Under the pieces are notes generated by a model. That model was not told where the DNA came from and ran no database searches. It saw only the letters and a program-made list of their open reading frames with translations. A DNA stretch of 64,000 nt from Anarhynchus alexandrinus. Its lineage: Eukaryota; Chordata; Aves; Charadriiformes; Charadriidae. The stretch lies in NCBI GenBank assembly GCA_008711295.1, contig VUYV01000395.1, positions 375,159 to 439,158 of the forward strand. The letters run 5' to 3'. Both the position numbers and the translations under genes were made by a program. This document shows positions 35,921-60,056 of the stretch, one piece after another. Position 1 is the stretch's first letter; each line of letters starts with the position of its first letter.

Positions 35921-38429
35921 TCCGTTTTACCTCAGACCAGGAGGCTTTAGCAAGATATCTCACTCGTGCTTCACCACCTTCAATCTCTCTGGCTTTAAAT
36001 TACAGCACCACACCGGCACACATCATCGTAAGTTAACAATGACATTATATATACATATATTAAAAAAAAAAAGATTACTCGAAAAACAAACCCCAAAGCA
36101 ACCTATAGCCAGAAGAAATTGTTGCCATCTTTAAGTTAGTTGCTGATGGTAAAAAACAGCATTACACAGACAGCAGCGAGGCGGCTGGAATCTCTCATTG
36201 ATAGAGATCCCAGTGACATCGGGCACTGTCCATAAGCAAGAAAGGCTGGTTCCCCATATTGTTTCCTATGGTTAAAAATAAAATTGAAGAACCATCTGCA
36301 CTGACAAAGTGAGTTTTTGAAGTCTGCTGTGCATGTGTGGTAGTGGTTTGTGCCTTTTGTTTAACGAAGCCAAAAGTGGTGTGTCAGCAGTGGAAGAGTT
36401 AATTGGTTGCCGAGTTAGCTATCTATTAGCAGTGCTGAACAGATGCCTCAACCCAGAGAAGGCACTTGCTACAATAATGGTGCGCAGTAGAAAGTGGGAG
36501 GACTATAATAAATTAATGCCAACTGAGCTCCAATTTTTTTTTTTCCTGGAAATGTGAGGTCAGCCTTGAATGTTGCATTACAGTGATTGCATATAGGAAA
36601 CAAAAATGGGGATGAAGGAGAAATAAAAACAACCAGAAACGAATTACAGAAGGTGACGCATATCGACATGACTCAAAAGAAATACGATAAAGGTTTCAGA
36701 AAGTATTATTGGAATATATGATGCCTCATGATGCTGTTTTCCAGGGAATTGGCATTTTGGCAAGGTATATACTGCTCCTCTCCCCAGAGAGAAATGTTGC
36801 AGTAGTCAAACCTGACAGGTGTTCATAAATTTCTTCTGAGCAATTAGAGACCTTTTCTTCTACAGTACCCTAGAGCGTGCAATATTGGCCACCAAACTAA
36901 GGAGAGAAATTTGTAGGAATTGATTGGTAAAAGCCAAAAAGGGAAAGTGGCTCAGCCCTTGCATGATGGCCAGGGTGTGACATTTTCCTAGCACATTTTA
37001 CACAGCTTTGCTGTTCTTTGAACAGATGCCGCTGGTCTCTTACTCCTTCCTCCCTGTTGCTTTCATCTCTTTTTTTTTTCCCCCCGCAACTAACACAATG
37101 CCTTTGTTCAGGGAGTATCTGCACAGAATGTCTTTGTTTCTGTAGTTTCAGTTTCTGATTGCTTTCTTCTGTGTGCACCCTGCCATGCCACTTGTCTCCA
37201 GAGCAAGACAACTCAATGCGAGCAAAAGACATCACAGGTTGCCTCATCAGTTGATGTCTCCTTTGCTGGTGTGCAGGGGAAAGCGCAAGAGTGTGTTGGA
37301 TTAAGTTTTGATCAGTAAACACACACGCATGTGTGAACTTTGCTAGAAGGAATAGAATTCCTCATTGAAGGTAACGTTACCTTCATGCCTGGTGATAAGT
37401 TGCATGTAATATGTGCAGAAACAGCCACTTTTTTTTAAAAAAAAATACACAGCAAGGGCACTGATACAGATGTCCATTTTAAAGCAAATTATTCCACCTT
37501 TATCATTGCTACATTCTTAGCAACATAAGCTGCCTTGCAACAGCACACAGCTGCTCAGGCACCGAATATTCATTAAATGAATTCATACCATTTTTTTATC
37601 TTGGCACTCTGCCCACCGCACATTTTCATGCCAGCGCAATAATGCTTAGTCATTTGTTCTTTATGTGTCTTATGTGCTTTAAGAAAAGAACCTCATGGGA
37701 GAACGCTTTATAAGGCCTTTTTACTTGTTATATATACCAACTATACCAACTACGTCTTGGGTGCTCTCCAAGGCTGGCTTTGTTAGGAGTCAGGCATCTC
37801 TTGTGCCATCCAACTCACAAATTTGTTACCTGGCTATTTTTGTCTTCCCACTACCTTGGCCCAACGTTGAGGAGCAATCCTGGACCGAGGGGATGGGGAT
37901 GCAGAGGTCTTCAAGGCCAAAGCAGAGGAGGAAATTTTAGGAGCAGCACGCCTCGAGGAAGAGGAGACCGTTGTAATTCTTGTGGATGAGCAGGTGATTG
38001 AGAAGTACAACCAAAGGGCTTCCCAAAGTATCCTATGGTGCAATCCTTCCCCTTTGTGCCGTCGCTACTGAATACAAAATGTTTCCCCCTTCTTCTGATG
38101 AGAATCCGGTCCTAAACCTTTTAATTAATGAACATAATTACCCCGTCTAATAGATGCAGGGGCAGCTTTTTTTTTCTTCCTTAAATCAGTGGACCTATTC
38201 ATCCAGGCTCTCAATACTTTTTTGGTTTTTTGCGTTTACCTGGGGACAGATACAGCTAACGTAGTCAGGGCTTTGCTGGGTCGTCCACTAGTTTTCTAAA
38301 ATGTCAGTAAAAGGTTTGCAAGATGTCGTGGTTTTAAAAAAAAACAAAACAACGGGTCTGCTTTCATACAATATGTTGATTCATAGCCGAGGAATCCCGT
38401 ATAGCTGACACCCGTACCTTACTGTTCGC

Positions 38430-38430
<1 letters not shown>
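35921..38430. other. AP1AR-CDKL2 divergent interval
   Basis: About 2.5 kb lies between two divergent CpG-island promoters, with no N and no coding exon recognised. A perfect 20-base palindrome is at 37,366-37,385. A minus-strand open stretch at 36,897-37,322 shows no domain or homology I know. In human neither gene has the other as a neighbour, so a rearrangement junction should lie in or near this interval. Confidence 0.6.
37366..37385. repeat. Perfect 20-base palindrome
   Basis: tgaaggtaacgttaccttca is its own reverse complement over all 20 bases. No protein binding site is claimed. Confidence 0.85.
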
Positions 38431-51240
<12,810 letters not shown>

Positions 51241-52116
51241 CCTTATGGAGGAGATCACACCTGCCTGTTAAAGGTAGGCTTTAATTTCTGCAGCGTAGCC
51301 GCCTGGTGGCTTTAATTTCTCCTGTGTACTGGTATCTTTCAAATGGATAGTTTCATGAACGCTTACCTAGTTGGGAGGTGCAACGGGGAAAAATCCTTTT
51401 ACGCTTCGCGTTCTCAATTAAGACCCCTAGCTAGGACAGACTTCTTACGGAGGGGCAGCACGCAGCTTTCTTTACAGGTCCTGAAGTTGGCTGTGGCAGG
51501 CAAATCGTTTTCCTGAGCTGAGGTGCTGAGCGTTGGTTTTGGAAATTAAGCAGCTCGTGAAGTTGGGGGGTTGAGGAAGGCGACAGAATAACAAAAAGGG
51601 GAAAGTGGCTGCCTTCGGGTAAAGAGTGGAAGAATGGGTTGTATGTACAGCACTGTGTAGTGCATCGCAGAAAATGGACTTCCGTGCAGGAAGGGAGAAA
51701 AGCGGTTTGGGGCGCTTGTCAAGCTTGATATTAAGGAAAATTTTTAGTAACTATGTCATGCAATATAAATTTATTTAACGTAGCTGTCAATACCTCAGTG
51801 CTCTCCAAGCATGAGATAGGAGTCTGGGGGAGAAGGAGGCTTAGGAGAAGTCCTGGCCGTGCAGTTGACTTCTAGTCTTAAGATCGAATTACTAAGTTTG
51901 AACTCTGCCACTCCATTTGCACTTTCAATTAGCATTGCATCTTATCATTGTAGATTGTTTTAAGCTGAGGCTTTTAAATGTGGTTTTAATAGTTTCTCAT
52001 CTTGCACATTGAAACACGTGCAGTTCTCTTAAGTCATTTTGTCTGGAAAAAAAAATATAGAAAAAATGTGTGGTTTTTGTTTGTTGTTTTGCTTTTTTCC
52101 ATTGGGGTATTGTTAC

Positions 52117-52186
52117 GTCTTGTTGCTCAGCATTTTCCAGGGAGTTGCTGTATGTGTTGGAGTTTGTCTCATCCTCTTGAAAGCGA
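52117..52186 (+). repeat. 70-base segment repeated at 52,829-52,898
   Basis: The two segments (gtcttgttgctcagcatttt ... cttgaaagcga) are identical and flank the N-bounded insert. This is the signature of two contig ends that overlap but were not merged. Confidence 0.93.
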
Positions 52187-52187
52187 N

Positions 52188-52827
52188 AGCAACTCACTTA
52201 AGTCATCAGTCCTTTTGGTCCCATGGGGGAGTGGGACATGTAAAACGTGACAGTGGCATCGCTTTTATCTCGGGACCATTAGGAGACCGTTTGTGCTTAA
52301 CTGCCCTCAACGTTGGCTGTAGTCAGTTTTATGGAGTCCCTGTGTTGCTCACAAATATTTTCTGGCAGCTCATGGCCACTGTCACAGCTCACGCCCCTGT
52401 ACGGTGTAGTTAATTTTGGAATTTGTCTTTCCACAAAATATGGCCTTTTCCCGTCGATGTATCACAGCAGGCCGCGGTATGAATGTCATGGCATTTACAG
52501 CTTTGTGGCTATGCTGTGTTTTGACACATACGTTAAAATTTGTAAATAAAAGGATATTCAAATTCTAAATTTCTCGGCGCTAGCGTGTGCTTACAAATAA
52601 ACATAAGATGCGTTCACTTAGTCTTCCCTGGACTGGGTGTCCCATCTGCTCGTTTGTAGTGCTGGCATCACCTGCATTGAAAAATAGGACTTTTAAATCG
52701 TTTTTTAAGTAGACGTGGTGTTTCTTGCCACCATTTACAAGCACAGGTTCCAAACATCCCTCAGCAGCATCAGAGAGCCCGAAGCCAACCGTGCTCATCC
52801 AGCGTGCCCATCACCTTCCCGATTGGC
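52188..52827 (+). repeat. 640-base exact copy of 54,421-55,060 (likely artefact)
   Basis: The block is bounded by single N bases at 52,187 and 52,828 and matches 54,421-55,060 at a constant offset of 2,233 with no difference that I can find. The encoded short open frames are also identical. Removing 52,187-52,898 restores a seamless sequence, so the copy is best explained as a misplaced contig. Confidence 0.9.
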
Positions 52828-54777
52828 NGTCTTGTTGCTCAGCATTTTCCAGGGAGTTGCTGTATGTGTTGGAGTTTGTCTCATCCTCTTGAAAGCGAGA
52901 ACTGCAGTGTTTAGCTGAGGGGTTTCGCTCTTGGGATCACCCCTCTTTCCTCACTGAGGCTGGGCAGAAGGACCGCACCTTCCACAAGGAGCAAAGTTGG
53001 GGAGAATAAAGAAGGGAAGGAGACAAGGTGCTCTGGGAGGGTCTTCAGAACCTGTGCTCCAAAATCTCACTGGTTCTATCGGAACTTTGTGTCCTGCATA
53101 GATGGGATTTACTCAGTGCTCTGGGTACCCTGGTGCTGCCAGTCCAGATGTGATCGTATATCTGTCCCTTCTCACGGTGGCCACAGGGACCGCCGGGCAC
53201 CGCAACCTCCCTCCTCTCTTACTCGCTGTTGGTTACAGATAGCCACGAGCGTGTCATGGCAATACTGTTAACATACAGGTGCAGACTGCATCTTGGGGGT
53301 TTTTGGGGGGCTCTGGTGTTTCCTTTTTGAGCAGAGGGAGCAACTGCTGACTCTGAAATCTCTGCACAAATGCTTTACGTGCTCTTAATCTATGTGAGTG
53401 TATTTAGCACTTATATGCACGTGATGTGATGGCTTAACGCTACTAGGAAGAAAGAAGAAAAACTATCGGGATGGGAAGCAATCTTGATAATAGAAGTAGG
53501 GGGAAAACAAACCTTACTAAAGTCTCATCTGTGAAGCACAGGAAGTGTAAGTGCACAACTTTAGCAAGGTAAGGACGTGTAATAAATCCAAATAAAGGAA
53601 GCCTATCATCAGGGAGTACCTCAGTGGTTTTGTTACCCTGTCCATAACATCATTCTGCTTTTCTCCTCTTGACGCAGGTGGCTGAAACGGTGGGAACAAA
53701 CCACCCGAGCGTCCAGGTGCTGAAGCTGCAAGGTCTCTGCGGGAGAGAGGAGGATCCCCGTCTCTCTCGTTAGCGCAGTGGACTGCCACGGGAAGCGGCT
53801 CAGGTCCGGTCCGAGGACAGAGCTCGCACTGCCATTGCTGCTGGATTTCTTGCATGCAAAACAGCTGCTGAAATATCGACTTTCTGGCCCGGGGCCAGGT
53901 CTTGTCTGAGGCTGCTCGGAGAAAAATAGTGGTTATTGGTGTGTGACAAGGGCAGAAGCTGGTTTGGAGGATTTCGGAGGAAGCTGGGCTTGCTTTTGTC
54001 TAACTGCTGCCCTCTTGAGGGTTTTCTTTGGAAATGAATAGTGAAGAGAGTAGATAGCTGCTGGAGTTGCCGTTGTTTTGGTGGACTGCCTGATCTGTAT
54101 TGGAAAGCACCTTTGCCTTGACAAAAATGGCAGTGAAGAAAATGTTTGTGCAAGAAATACAACATTTAAACGCATAAATATTCCCAGCTGTCCCTTTTGA
54201 AACCCTTGCTAACGCTCAGCAGCATGTGTGACCTTGTGCTAGCTTCCTTTTCCCTCCGTGCTTTTGTCCCCATTTTTTGGGCGGTTGTCTTTCAGGTGTT
54301 GAACTGGGCCCGTTGTCTGGCCGTGCTGGGTCAACATCTGGCTGTTATCAATGGCGAAGGAAGAATATTGGTGTAAAATCCTGAGCCAGGAGGCTTGTGA
54401 AATGGCTTCTGTGAGCACTCAGCAACTCACTTAAGTCATCAGTCCTTTTGGTCCCATGGGGGAGTGGGACATGTAAAACGTGACAGTGGCATCGCTTTTA
54501 TCTCGGGACCATTAGGAGACCGTTTGTGCTTAACTGCCCTCAACGTTGGCTGTAGTCAGTTTTATGGAGTCCCTGTGTTGCTCACAAATATTTTCTGGCA
54601 GCTCATGGCCACTGTCACAGCTCACGCCCCTGTACGGTGTAGTTAATTTTGGAATTTGTCTTTCCACAAAATATGGCCTTTTCCCGTCGATGTATCACAG
54701 CAGGCCGCGGTATGAATGTCATGGCATTTACAGCTTTGTGGCTATGCTGTGTTTTGACACATACGTTAAAATTTGTA

Positions 54778-54783
54778 AATAAA
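54778..54783 (+). terminator. Possible distal CDKL2 polyadenylation signal
   Basis: AATAAA in a sequence with GT-rich words downstream. It is about 3.5 kb beyond the CDKL2 stop as numbered, about 2.8 kb if the artefact is removed. Assignment to CDKL2 is uncertain. Confidence 0.25.
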
Positions 54784-55297
54784 AGGATATTCAAATTCTA
54801 AATTTCTCGGCGCTAGCGTGTGCTTACAAATAAACATAAGATGCGTTCACTTAGTCTTCCCTGGACTGGGTGTCCCATCTGCTCGTTTGTAGTGCTGGCA
54901 TCACCTGCATTGAAAAATAGGACTTTTAAATCGTTTTTTAAGTAGACGTGGTGTTTCTTGCCACCATTTACAAGCACAGGTTCCAAACATCCCTCAGCAG
55001 CATCAGAGAGCCCGAAGCCAACCGTGCTCATCCAGCGTGCCCATCACCTTCCCGATTGGCGATACCACGGTTACCTTCCCATTGCCCTGCTCTTTTTTTT
55101 GCCACTAATGATAAACTGCTTTGGGGTAGCCCAGTTGTACCAGTAGCGAACGTTCCCAGCTGACCACAGCAGTGCCAGTCACCTCCTCGGCCAGAAAACA
55201 GCAAACTGCTCCTCCCGGAAAAGATTCCGGGGAAACCTCTGCCTGCTCTCCAGGTGTTTTCCCCTATGCCGCATCCTACGGCTGAGAGTTTAGGTTT

Positions 55298-55855
55298 TAT
55301 TATTGCGGGAGCAGGGGGGGAAGGAAGGTTGGGGGGGATAGGGNAGGGAAGGTTTCAGGGGCACGTGCGGGGAGGGGGGAAGAAAGGTTTTACAGGAGTG
55401 GGGGAAAAAGGAAGGGTTGGGGGAGAGGAAGGTTTTGGGGAAGGCGGGGTGGGAAAGGAAGGTCTTAGGGGAAGGTGGGGGGGAAAAAGGAAAGTTTTGG
55501 GACAATGGGGGGAAGGAAGGATTTTTGGGGGGAGGGAAGGGAAGGTTTTAAGGGAGAGTGGAGAAAAAGGGAAGGTTTCAGGGATGGGGGGGAGAAAGGA
55601 AGGTTTTGGGGCAATGGGGGGGAAGGAAGGATTTTTGGGGGGAGGAAAGGGAAGGTTTTAAGGGAGAGTGGAGAAAAAGGGAAGGTTTCAGGGATGGGTG
55701 GGGAGAAAGGAAGATTTTAGGGGAATGGAGGGAAAAGGGAAGGTTTTGGGGGAAAAATAAGGTTTTAGGGCAACGGGGTAGGAGGAAGTTTTGGGAGAGG
55801 AAGTTAGTTTTGGGGGAGAGGGGAGGCAAAAAAATGGGGGGGGGGAGCCAATTTG
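55298..55855 (+). repeat. G-rich minisatellite with ~110-bp higher-order period
   Basis: Units of about 25-40 bases built on gggaaggttttgggg and gggaaggtttcagggatggg repeat head to tail. A longer pattern of about 110 bases is clear: agggagagtggagaaaaagg occurs at 55,551 and again at 55,661. Runs of four or more G occur throughout, predicting G-quadruplexes. The array ends in CpG-rich sequence at the edge of the N gap. One N is at 55,344. Confidence 0.88.
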
Positions 55856-55908
55856 GAAGCGGTTACCCGCCGCTGCCGGTGCGCGGCCCGGGGGGGGCGG
55901 GCGGCGCG

Positions 55909-56628
55909 NNNNNNNNNNNNNNNNNNNNNNNNNNNNNNNNNNNNNNNNNNNNNNNNNNNNNNNNNNNNNNNNNNNNNNNNNNNNNNNNNNNNNNNNNNNN
56001 NNNNNNNNNNNNNNNNNNNNNNNNNNNNNNNNNNNNNNNNNNNNNNNNNNNNNNNNNNNNNNNNNNNNNNNNNNNNNNNNNNNNNNNNNNNNNNNNNNNN
56101 NNNNNNNNNNNNNNNNNNNNNNNNNNNNNNNNNNNNNNNNNNNNNNNNNNNNNNNNNNNNNNNNNNNNNNNNNNNNNNNNNNNNNNNNNNNNNNNNNNNN
56201 NNNNNNNNNNNNNNNNNNNNNNNNNNNNNNNNNNNNNNNNNNNNNNNNNNNNNNNNNNNNNNNNNNNNNNNNNNNNNNNNNNNNNNNNNNNNNNNNNNNN
56301 NNNNNNNNNNNNNNNNNNNNNNNNNNNNNNNNNNNNNNNNNNNNNNNNNNNNNNNNNNNNNNNNNNNNNNNNNNNNNNNNNNNNNNNNNNNNNNNNNNNN
56401 NNNNNNNNNNNNNNNNNNNNNNNNNNNNNNNNNNNNNNNNNNNNNNNNNNNNNNNNNNNNNNNNNNNNNNNNNNNNNNNNNNNNNNNNNNNNNNNNNNNN
56501 NNNNNNNNNNNNNNNNNNNNNNNNNNNNNNNNNNNNNNNNNNNNNNNNNNNNNNNNNNNNNNNNNNNNNNNNNNNNNNNNNNNNNNNNNNNNNNNNNNNN
56601 NNNNNNNNNNNNNNNNNNNNNNNNNNNN
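55909..56628. other. 720-base assembly gap
   Basis: A run of N sits between a G-rich minisatellite with CpG-rich DNA and the first visible RCHY1 exon. It probably hides the RCHY1 promoter and 5' exons. A true size of 720 bases is not assured. Confidence 0.98.
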
Positions 56629-56665
56629 GACGACACCGACTTCGGCCTGACGCTTTTCTCCTCAG

Positions 56666-56744
56666 GATTGGTCCAAAGGAGGATTTTTTCCACTGTTCGA
56701 AATGCAATTTATGCCTAAGCTTGAGTCTTCGAGGAAAGCACAAG
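56666..56744 (+). CDS. RCHY1: RCHY1 exon: CTCHY zinc-finger end
   Basis: The first visible exon encodes [20 protein letters not shown] through GKHK; its first base G completes a split Arg codon from an unseen exon. The acceptor (ttctcctcag) lies only 37 bases from the gap edge. Confidence 0.95.
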
Positions 56745-59700
56745 GTAAGGACGCACCGGTTAACTCCATATCTTGAAAAAAACCCCAAATAAAACACCTT
56801 GAAATGAAAGGTGATGGTGCCCGGGCTCTGTGCGAGGCCGTACGGATGCGGGGAGCGGCAGGTTCTCTAAGTGCACCTAACAGCACAGAGCGCTTCTGGG
56901 CTGGCTATAGTGGAAACTATAGGAAATAAATATATCAGTCTCCTTCTCTTGTAAAAGCAGTTGTTGATTGCAGCTCTGACACTGTGTAAGTTTGTGCTCC
57001 TGTTCCTGCTGTGGAATAGGAAAAGCTGGGCTGTTTGCTGCTGCTGTGGGAGTTAAGGGAGCTTTTTTCTTACGTATACTTTCAAGCTGTTTGGTTTTTA
57101 ATGTGCTAAGCCACCTGTTAATTCTCAGAGCTTCAAACCTAAAGACAGTAATGTTTCATACATCCTTTCTTATCATTCTAAGGGAATTTCAGAATTCAGA
57201 AAAGTGCAGATATCCATGCAGTAGACTTAACGTTTTTTGTTTGTTTTTGCAAAGTGTATCGAAAACGTCTCCAGGCAGGACTGTCCAATATGTTTGGAGG
57301 TGAGTTGCTTTTTTTCATCTCTGGGGTTTGCATGTGGCTGTATTCTTGACTGTGCTTGAATTAACTTTCTTGTCTCTGGTCTGATACTTGCCTTGAAACA
57401 GGATATTCACACGTCTCGTGTTGGAGCTCACGTTCTGCCATGTGGTCACCTTCTTCACAGGTAAAGCATCGCAGATACTTGAGAAAGGGCAATAGCTACT
57501 GCCGTGTACGTGGCGTTTATTCAGCAGCACTACAGGCCTGGTTAGTCTGTTCCAGCTACTTAGAGCTGGTTTCTAAGGGACCCCCGTGGTAGGGGATTGT
57601 CTCTTTGATCAGGAAATACTTTCTAAAGAAAGGTTGTCTTCCTTCACAGTAAATTTTGGTGGTGGTAGAGGTACCTAGGTACTGTTCATTCTAAGTTTTC
57701 CCATGCTGAATTTCCTTCTGCTACGCTTAAATTTCAAGAACCTCATAGAGAGGTCCTTCCTTGGTGCAGAAAGCAGTTGCGCAATGGTTTTAAGAGGTTG
57801 GTGGCAGCTCATTAATGAAGCTTTAGAGTCTTTCCTTAGGCAGCCCCAGAGGACAGTGGAGTGCTCTGCTGCAGTACAAAAACTGCCGGCTCTGTAGGGA
57901 TTTTAGAGTGATGTGATACATAGTGCCAGGTGCCTCTGGAGGAATAATTACCACGTTTCCCTTCCCTTTTCCCCTTCCGCTTCTGTCTTGTGTTACAGAC
58001 GCAGCTTTTTGTTACTCTGTTGGCTCTCTTGTTCCTCCCCCTGTTGTCTCTGTGTGTTAAGTGAGTGGCCTCTGTGTTTGATGTAGGTCTCCACAGATTG
58101 AATCTTCCTTCAGCTCCTGTCCATCTCTTAAACTTACCTTGTGATGCATCACACTGTTTTTTCAACAAACTTGACCCACGCAATCTTTATCATAGTGTTG
58201 ACTGTGTTCCCTCGTGTTAGAAGGCCTTAGAATGGAATCAAATGTGCTTTGTCTCCGGATTTTGGCCTAATTTAGCAAACAGCAAATAGCTTTCTTCTCA
58301 CTTGGACTCAGGCTGTTTTTTAACTTCTGATTTGGGGATAGCTGTGCGCCTTTTCTCTTTGTCAGTCCAAACAGGTCAGTTTGCATTGTTCTTACTGACC
58401 TTCTCATTGTGTTTGCTTTTCAGAACATGTTACGAGGACATGCTAAAGGAGTAAGTATCTCTGAGCATCTCTTGTCTTAATATTGCTGTAGTCAAAACAG
58501 ACTACAAACAGGTGTCCCTGTCCACAGCAGGAGAGCTGGAACTGGGTGATCTCTAGGCTCCTTCCAACCCAAACTGTTCTATGATTCCATGAGACTTGAA
58601 GAGATAAAGATCTTGAAGCCTGTACCTGATAACTTAAAGCCAACTCCTAAAGGAATTAAGGAGCTTTTAATTTCCAGTTCTGTTTGCAAGAACTTTTTGA
58701 TTTGTGGTGTTTCTCTTTGACTGGTATGATACAAAACTTGTCCTTTTGGGTTGACTTGTTTCGTGGCCCCACTCCACCAACTGATGTAGACTTTTTTTTT
58801 TCTCTTTCTGCCAGAGGTTACAGGTGTCCTTTGTGCATGCACTCGGCTTTAGATATGACAAGGTACTGGCGTCAGCTGGATGACGAAGTAGCGCAGACTC
58901 CTATGCCCACAGAGTATCAGAACATGATGGTGGAGGTGAGAGATGAGATTTGCGCCGGGCTCTGTTCTTCGCAGATCTGTGCCTTTGCGTTACTGGCAGC
59001 AGAGGGCACTAGGAACTTGTCCTGCGTCAGACGTCAACCTGATGGTTAGGGAATGATAAACGTCATGTGTAGGCTTACAGTATTCATCTGCTGGATTTAT
59101 AAACATGCGCAAAAAGCAGCCCCCACCTCCACTCCAAAAAAAGAAAACCCAACAGCACAACTGCGTAGTGTTGTAGTACCACACAGCAGAGAAATGGCTT
59201 GGGCTGTGGAAGCCTCTTGCTTTCTCCAGTAGTGCTAGGTGCTGTCATAGCAAAAAGCAGGAACGTTTGGTTTTTAGCAGCTTGGAGCTTCACTTTCCAG
59301 CCTAAATGTGGTGGGTTTCCTGCAAGAACATTCAGCTGTTGATCTGTGCAAGGATAGCCCGTGGGGAATCACTCTGTTTTCTCTGTTTCTTTGTGTTAAC
59401 ACCAAACTGTGAAACTGGTTGCTGTTTGCCAGTAACACTGAATGAAACGGCACTGGTCATTAATGTTTTAGGTGCATCTGTTACAGTTTAGACAACCCAT
59501 CCTACCAACTCTTGGAGTCAAGATGTTTGGAAAAAAAACTTGTTACTGCCTGTTTTGAGAAGAGTGCTCACTTGCACGGCAGACTGGCATGCGTTTCTGG
59601 CTGCTGTTAATCTGCTCTCATTTTCACTTGAGGGTTTCTCTGGTGGTTTCCTACATCAGGAGAAGAAGCCAAAGGGTGTTGATCCCTGGCCGACGCCAGG

Positions 59701-60056
59701 AGCCATCTTGCCATACTAAAAGTAGATTCTCTGTGATTATACAGTGGGATCTGAGTAGTTACAAACGGCAAAATTAAATTGGCCCCACTGTCTTTCAAAG
59801 GAAGATATTTTCTGCTTTGTCCCCTGCTGGCAAACCAGTTCGGGGGTTGCTAGAATTGTGGTTGTAGTGTATTTTTACGTGTCCTGATGATGCTAAAGCC
59901 TCTCTCTCTCTTTTTCTGTGTGCGTAGATCCTTTGCAATGACTGCAATGCCCGGTCTACAGTGCCGTTCCATCTCCTAGGCATGAAGTGCAAAAACTGTG
60001 AATCGTACAACACCGCCCAAGATGGAAGATGCCGACTGCCGCTGGAGGAGCAGTGA
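56666..60056 (+). CDS. RCHY1: RCHY1 (Pirh2) E3 ubiquitin ligase, 5' part missing
   Basis: Six exons join in frame to about 152 C-terminal residues: 56666-56744, 57255-57299, 57402-57460, 58424-58450, 58815-58935, 59928-60056. RCHY1 is a RING-type ubiquitin ligase that targets p53 and other proteins. Seen in order are the end of the CTCHY zinc finger ([18 protein letters not shown]), a complete C3H2C3 RING (CPIC, then CGHLLHRTC, then CPLC), the invariant [20 protein letters not shown] block, and a C-terminal zinc ribbon (CNDC and CKNC). Compared with the 261-residue human protein, about 109 N-terminal residues, including the CHY zinc finger, are missing because of the N gap; no break in the gene is implied. 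The gene runs in the same direction as CDKL2, as in human. Confidence 0.96.
57255..57299 (+). CDS. RCHY1: RCHY1 exon: RING start
   Basis: Encodes [15 protein letters not shown], bringing the first two RING cysteines. Phase 0 at both ends. Confidence 0.96.
57402..57460 (+). CDS. RCHY1: RCHY1 exon: RING middle
   Basis: Encodes [19 protein letters not shown] plus two bases of Arg, with the CxHxxH zinc ligands. Confidence 0.96.
58424..58450 (+). CDS. RCHY1: RCHY1 exon: 27-base microexon
   Basis: Encodes TCYEDMLK with split codons on both sides, supplying the RING cysteine after the second His. Donor gtaagt. Confidence 0.95.
58505..58592 (+). mobile_element. CR1 LINE 3'-end fragment
   Basis: The segment aggtgtccctgtccacagca, then a gctggaactgggtgatct stretch and ccttccaacccaaactgttc tail, matches the CR1 3' end. 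It lies in an RCHY1 intron, same orientation, about 90 bases long. Confidence 0.85.
58815..58935 (+). CDS. RCHY1: RCHY1 exon: RING end and conserved block
   Basis: Encodes [20 protein letters not shown] and [20 protein letters not shown], containing the last two RING cysteines. Almost unchanged from the mammalian protein as I recall it. Confidence 0.97.
59928..60056 (+). CDS. RCHY1: RCHY1 terminal coding exon
   Basis: Encodes [33 protein letters not shown] and a short diverged end RCRLPLEEQ before TGA. The two CxxC pairs form the C-terminal zinc ribbon. Confidence 0.96.
   Translation: MLCNDCNARSTVPFHLLGMKCKNCESYNTAQDGRCRLPLEEQ

Larger units (their letters stand above)
51241..55290 (+). other. 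CDKL2 3' flank/UTR to RCHY1 interval
   Basis: No coding exon was recognised on either strand. AATAAA signals occur at 53,005 and 54,778 (the latter duplicated at 52,545). In human, ODAPH and THAP6 lie between CDKL2 and RCHY1; I recognise neither here, although THAP6 shares a promoter with RCHY1 in human and that region is in the N gap. The interval contains an assembly duplication (52,187-52,898). Confidence 0.55.

Noticed and set aside
34860..36134. A 424-codon open frame on +
   Set aside because: It is a Pro/Ser/Thr/His-rich translation of the C-rich minisatellite and then the AP1AR CpG island, antisense to AP1AR exon 1. It has no domain, and the repeat lacks stops by composition.
36897..37322. 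A 141-codon minus-strand open frame in the AP1AR-CDKL2 interval
   Set aside because: The reading begins at GTG rather than ATG, composition is unremarkable, and no motif or splice pattern supports a gene. A chance open stretch is more likely.
52188..55060. Recent tandem gene duplication downstream of CDKL2
   Set aside because: The copy is bounded by single Ns and by an unmerged 70-base contig overlap, and the open frames in it have no known relatives.
51241..55908. THAP6 or ODAPH between CDKL2 and RCHY1
   Set aside because: Expected from human gene order, but I recognised no THAP zinc finger or ODAPH-like exon by eye on either strand. THAP6 could still be partly in the N gap.
55558..56797. 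Long open frames of 265-386 codons across the N run
   Set aside because: They are open only because N bases cannot form stops; the ends are G-rich repeat and an RCHY1 exon.
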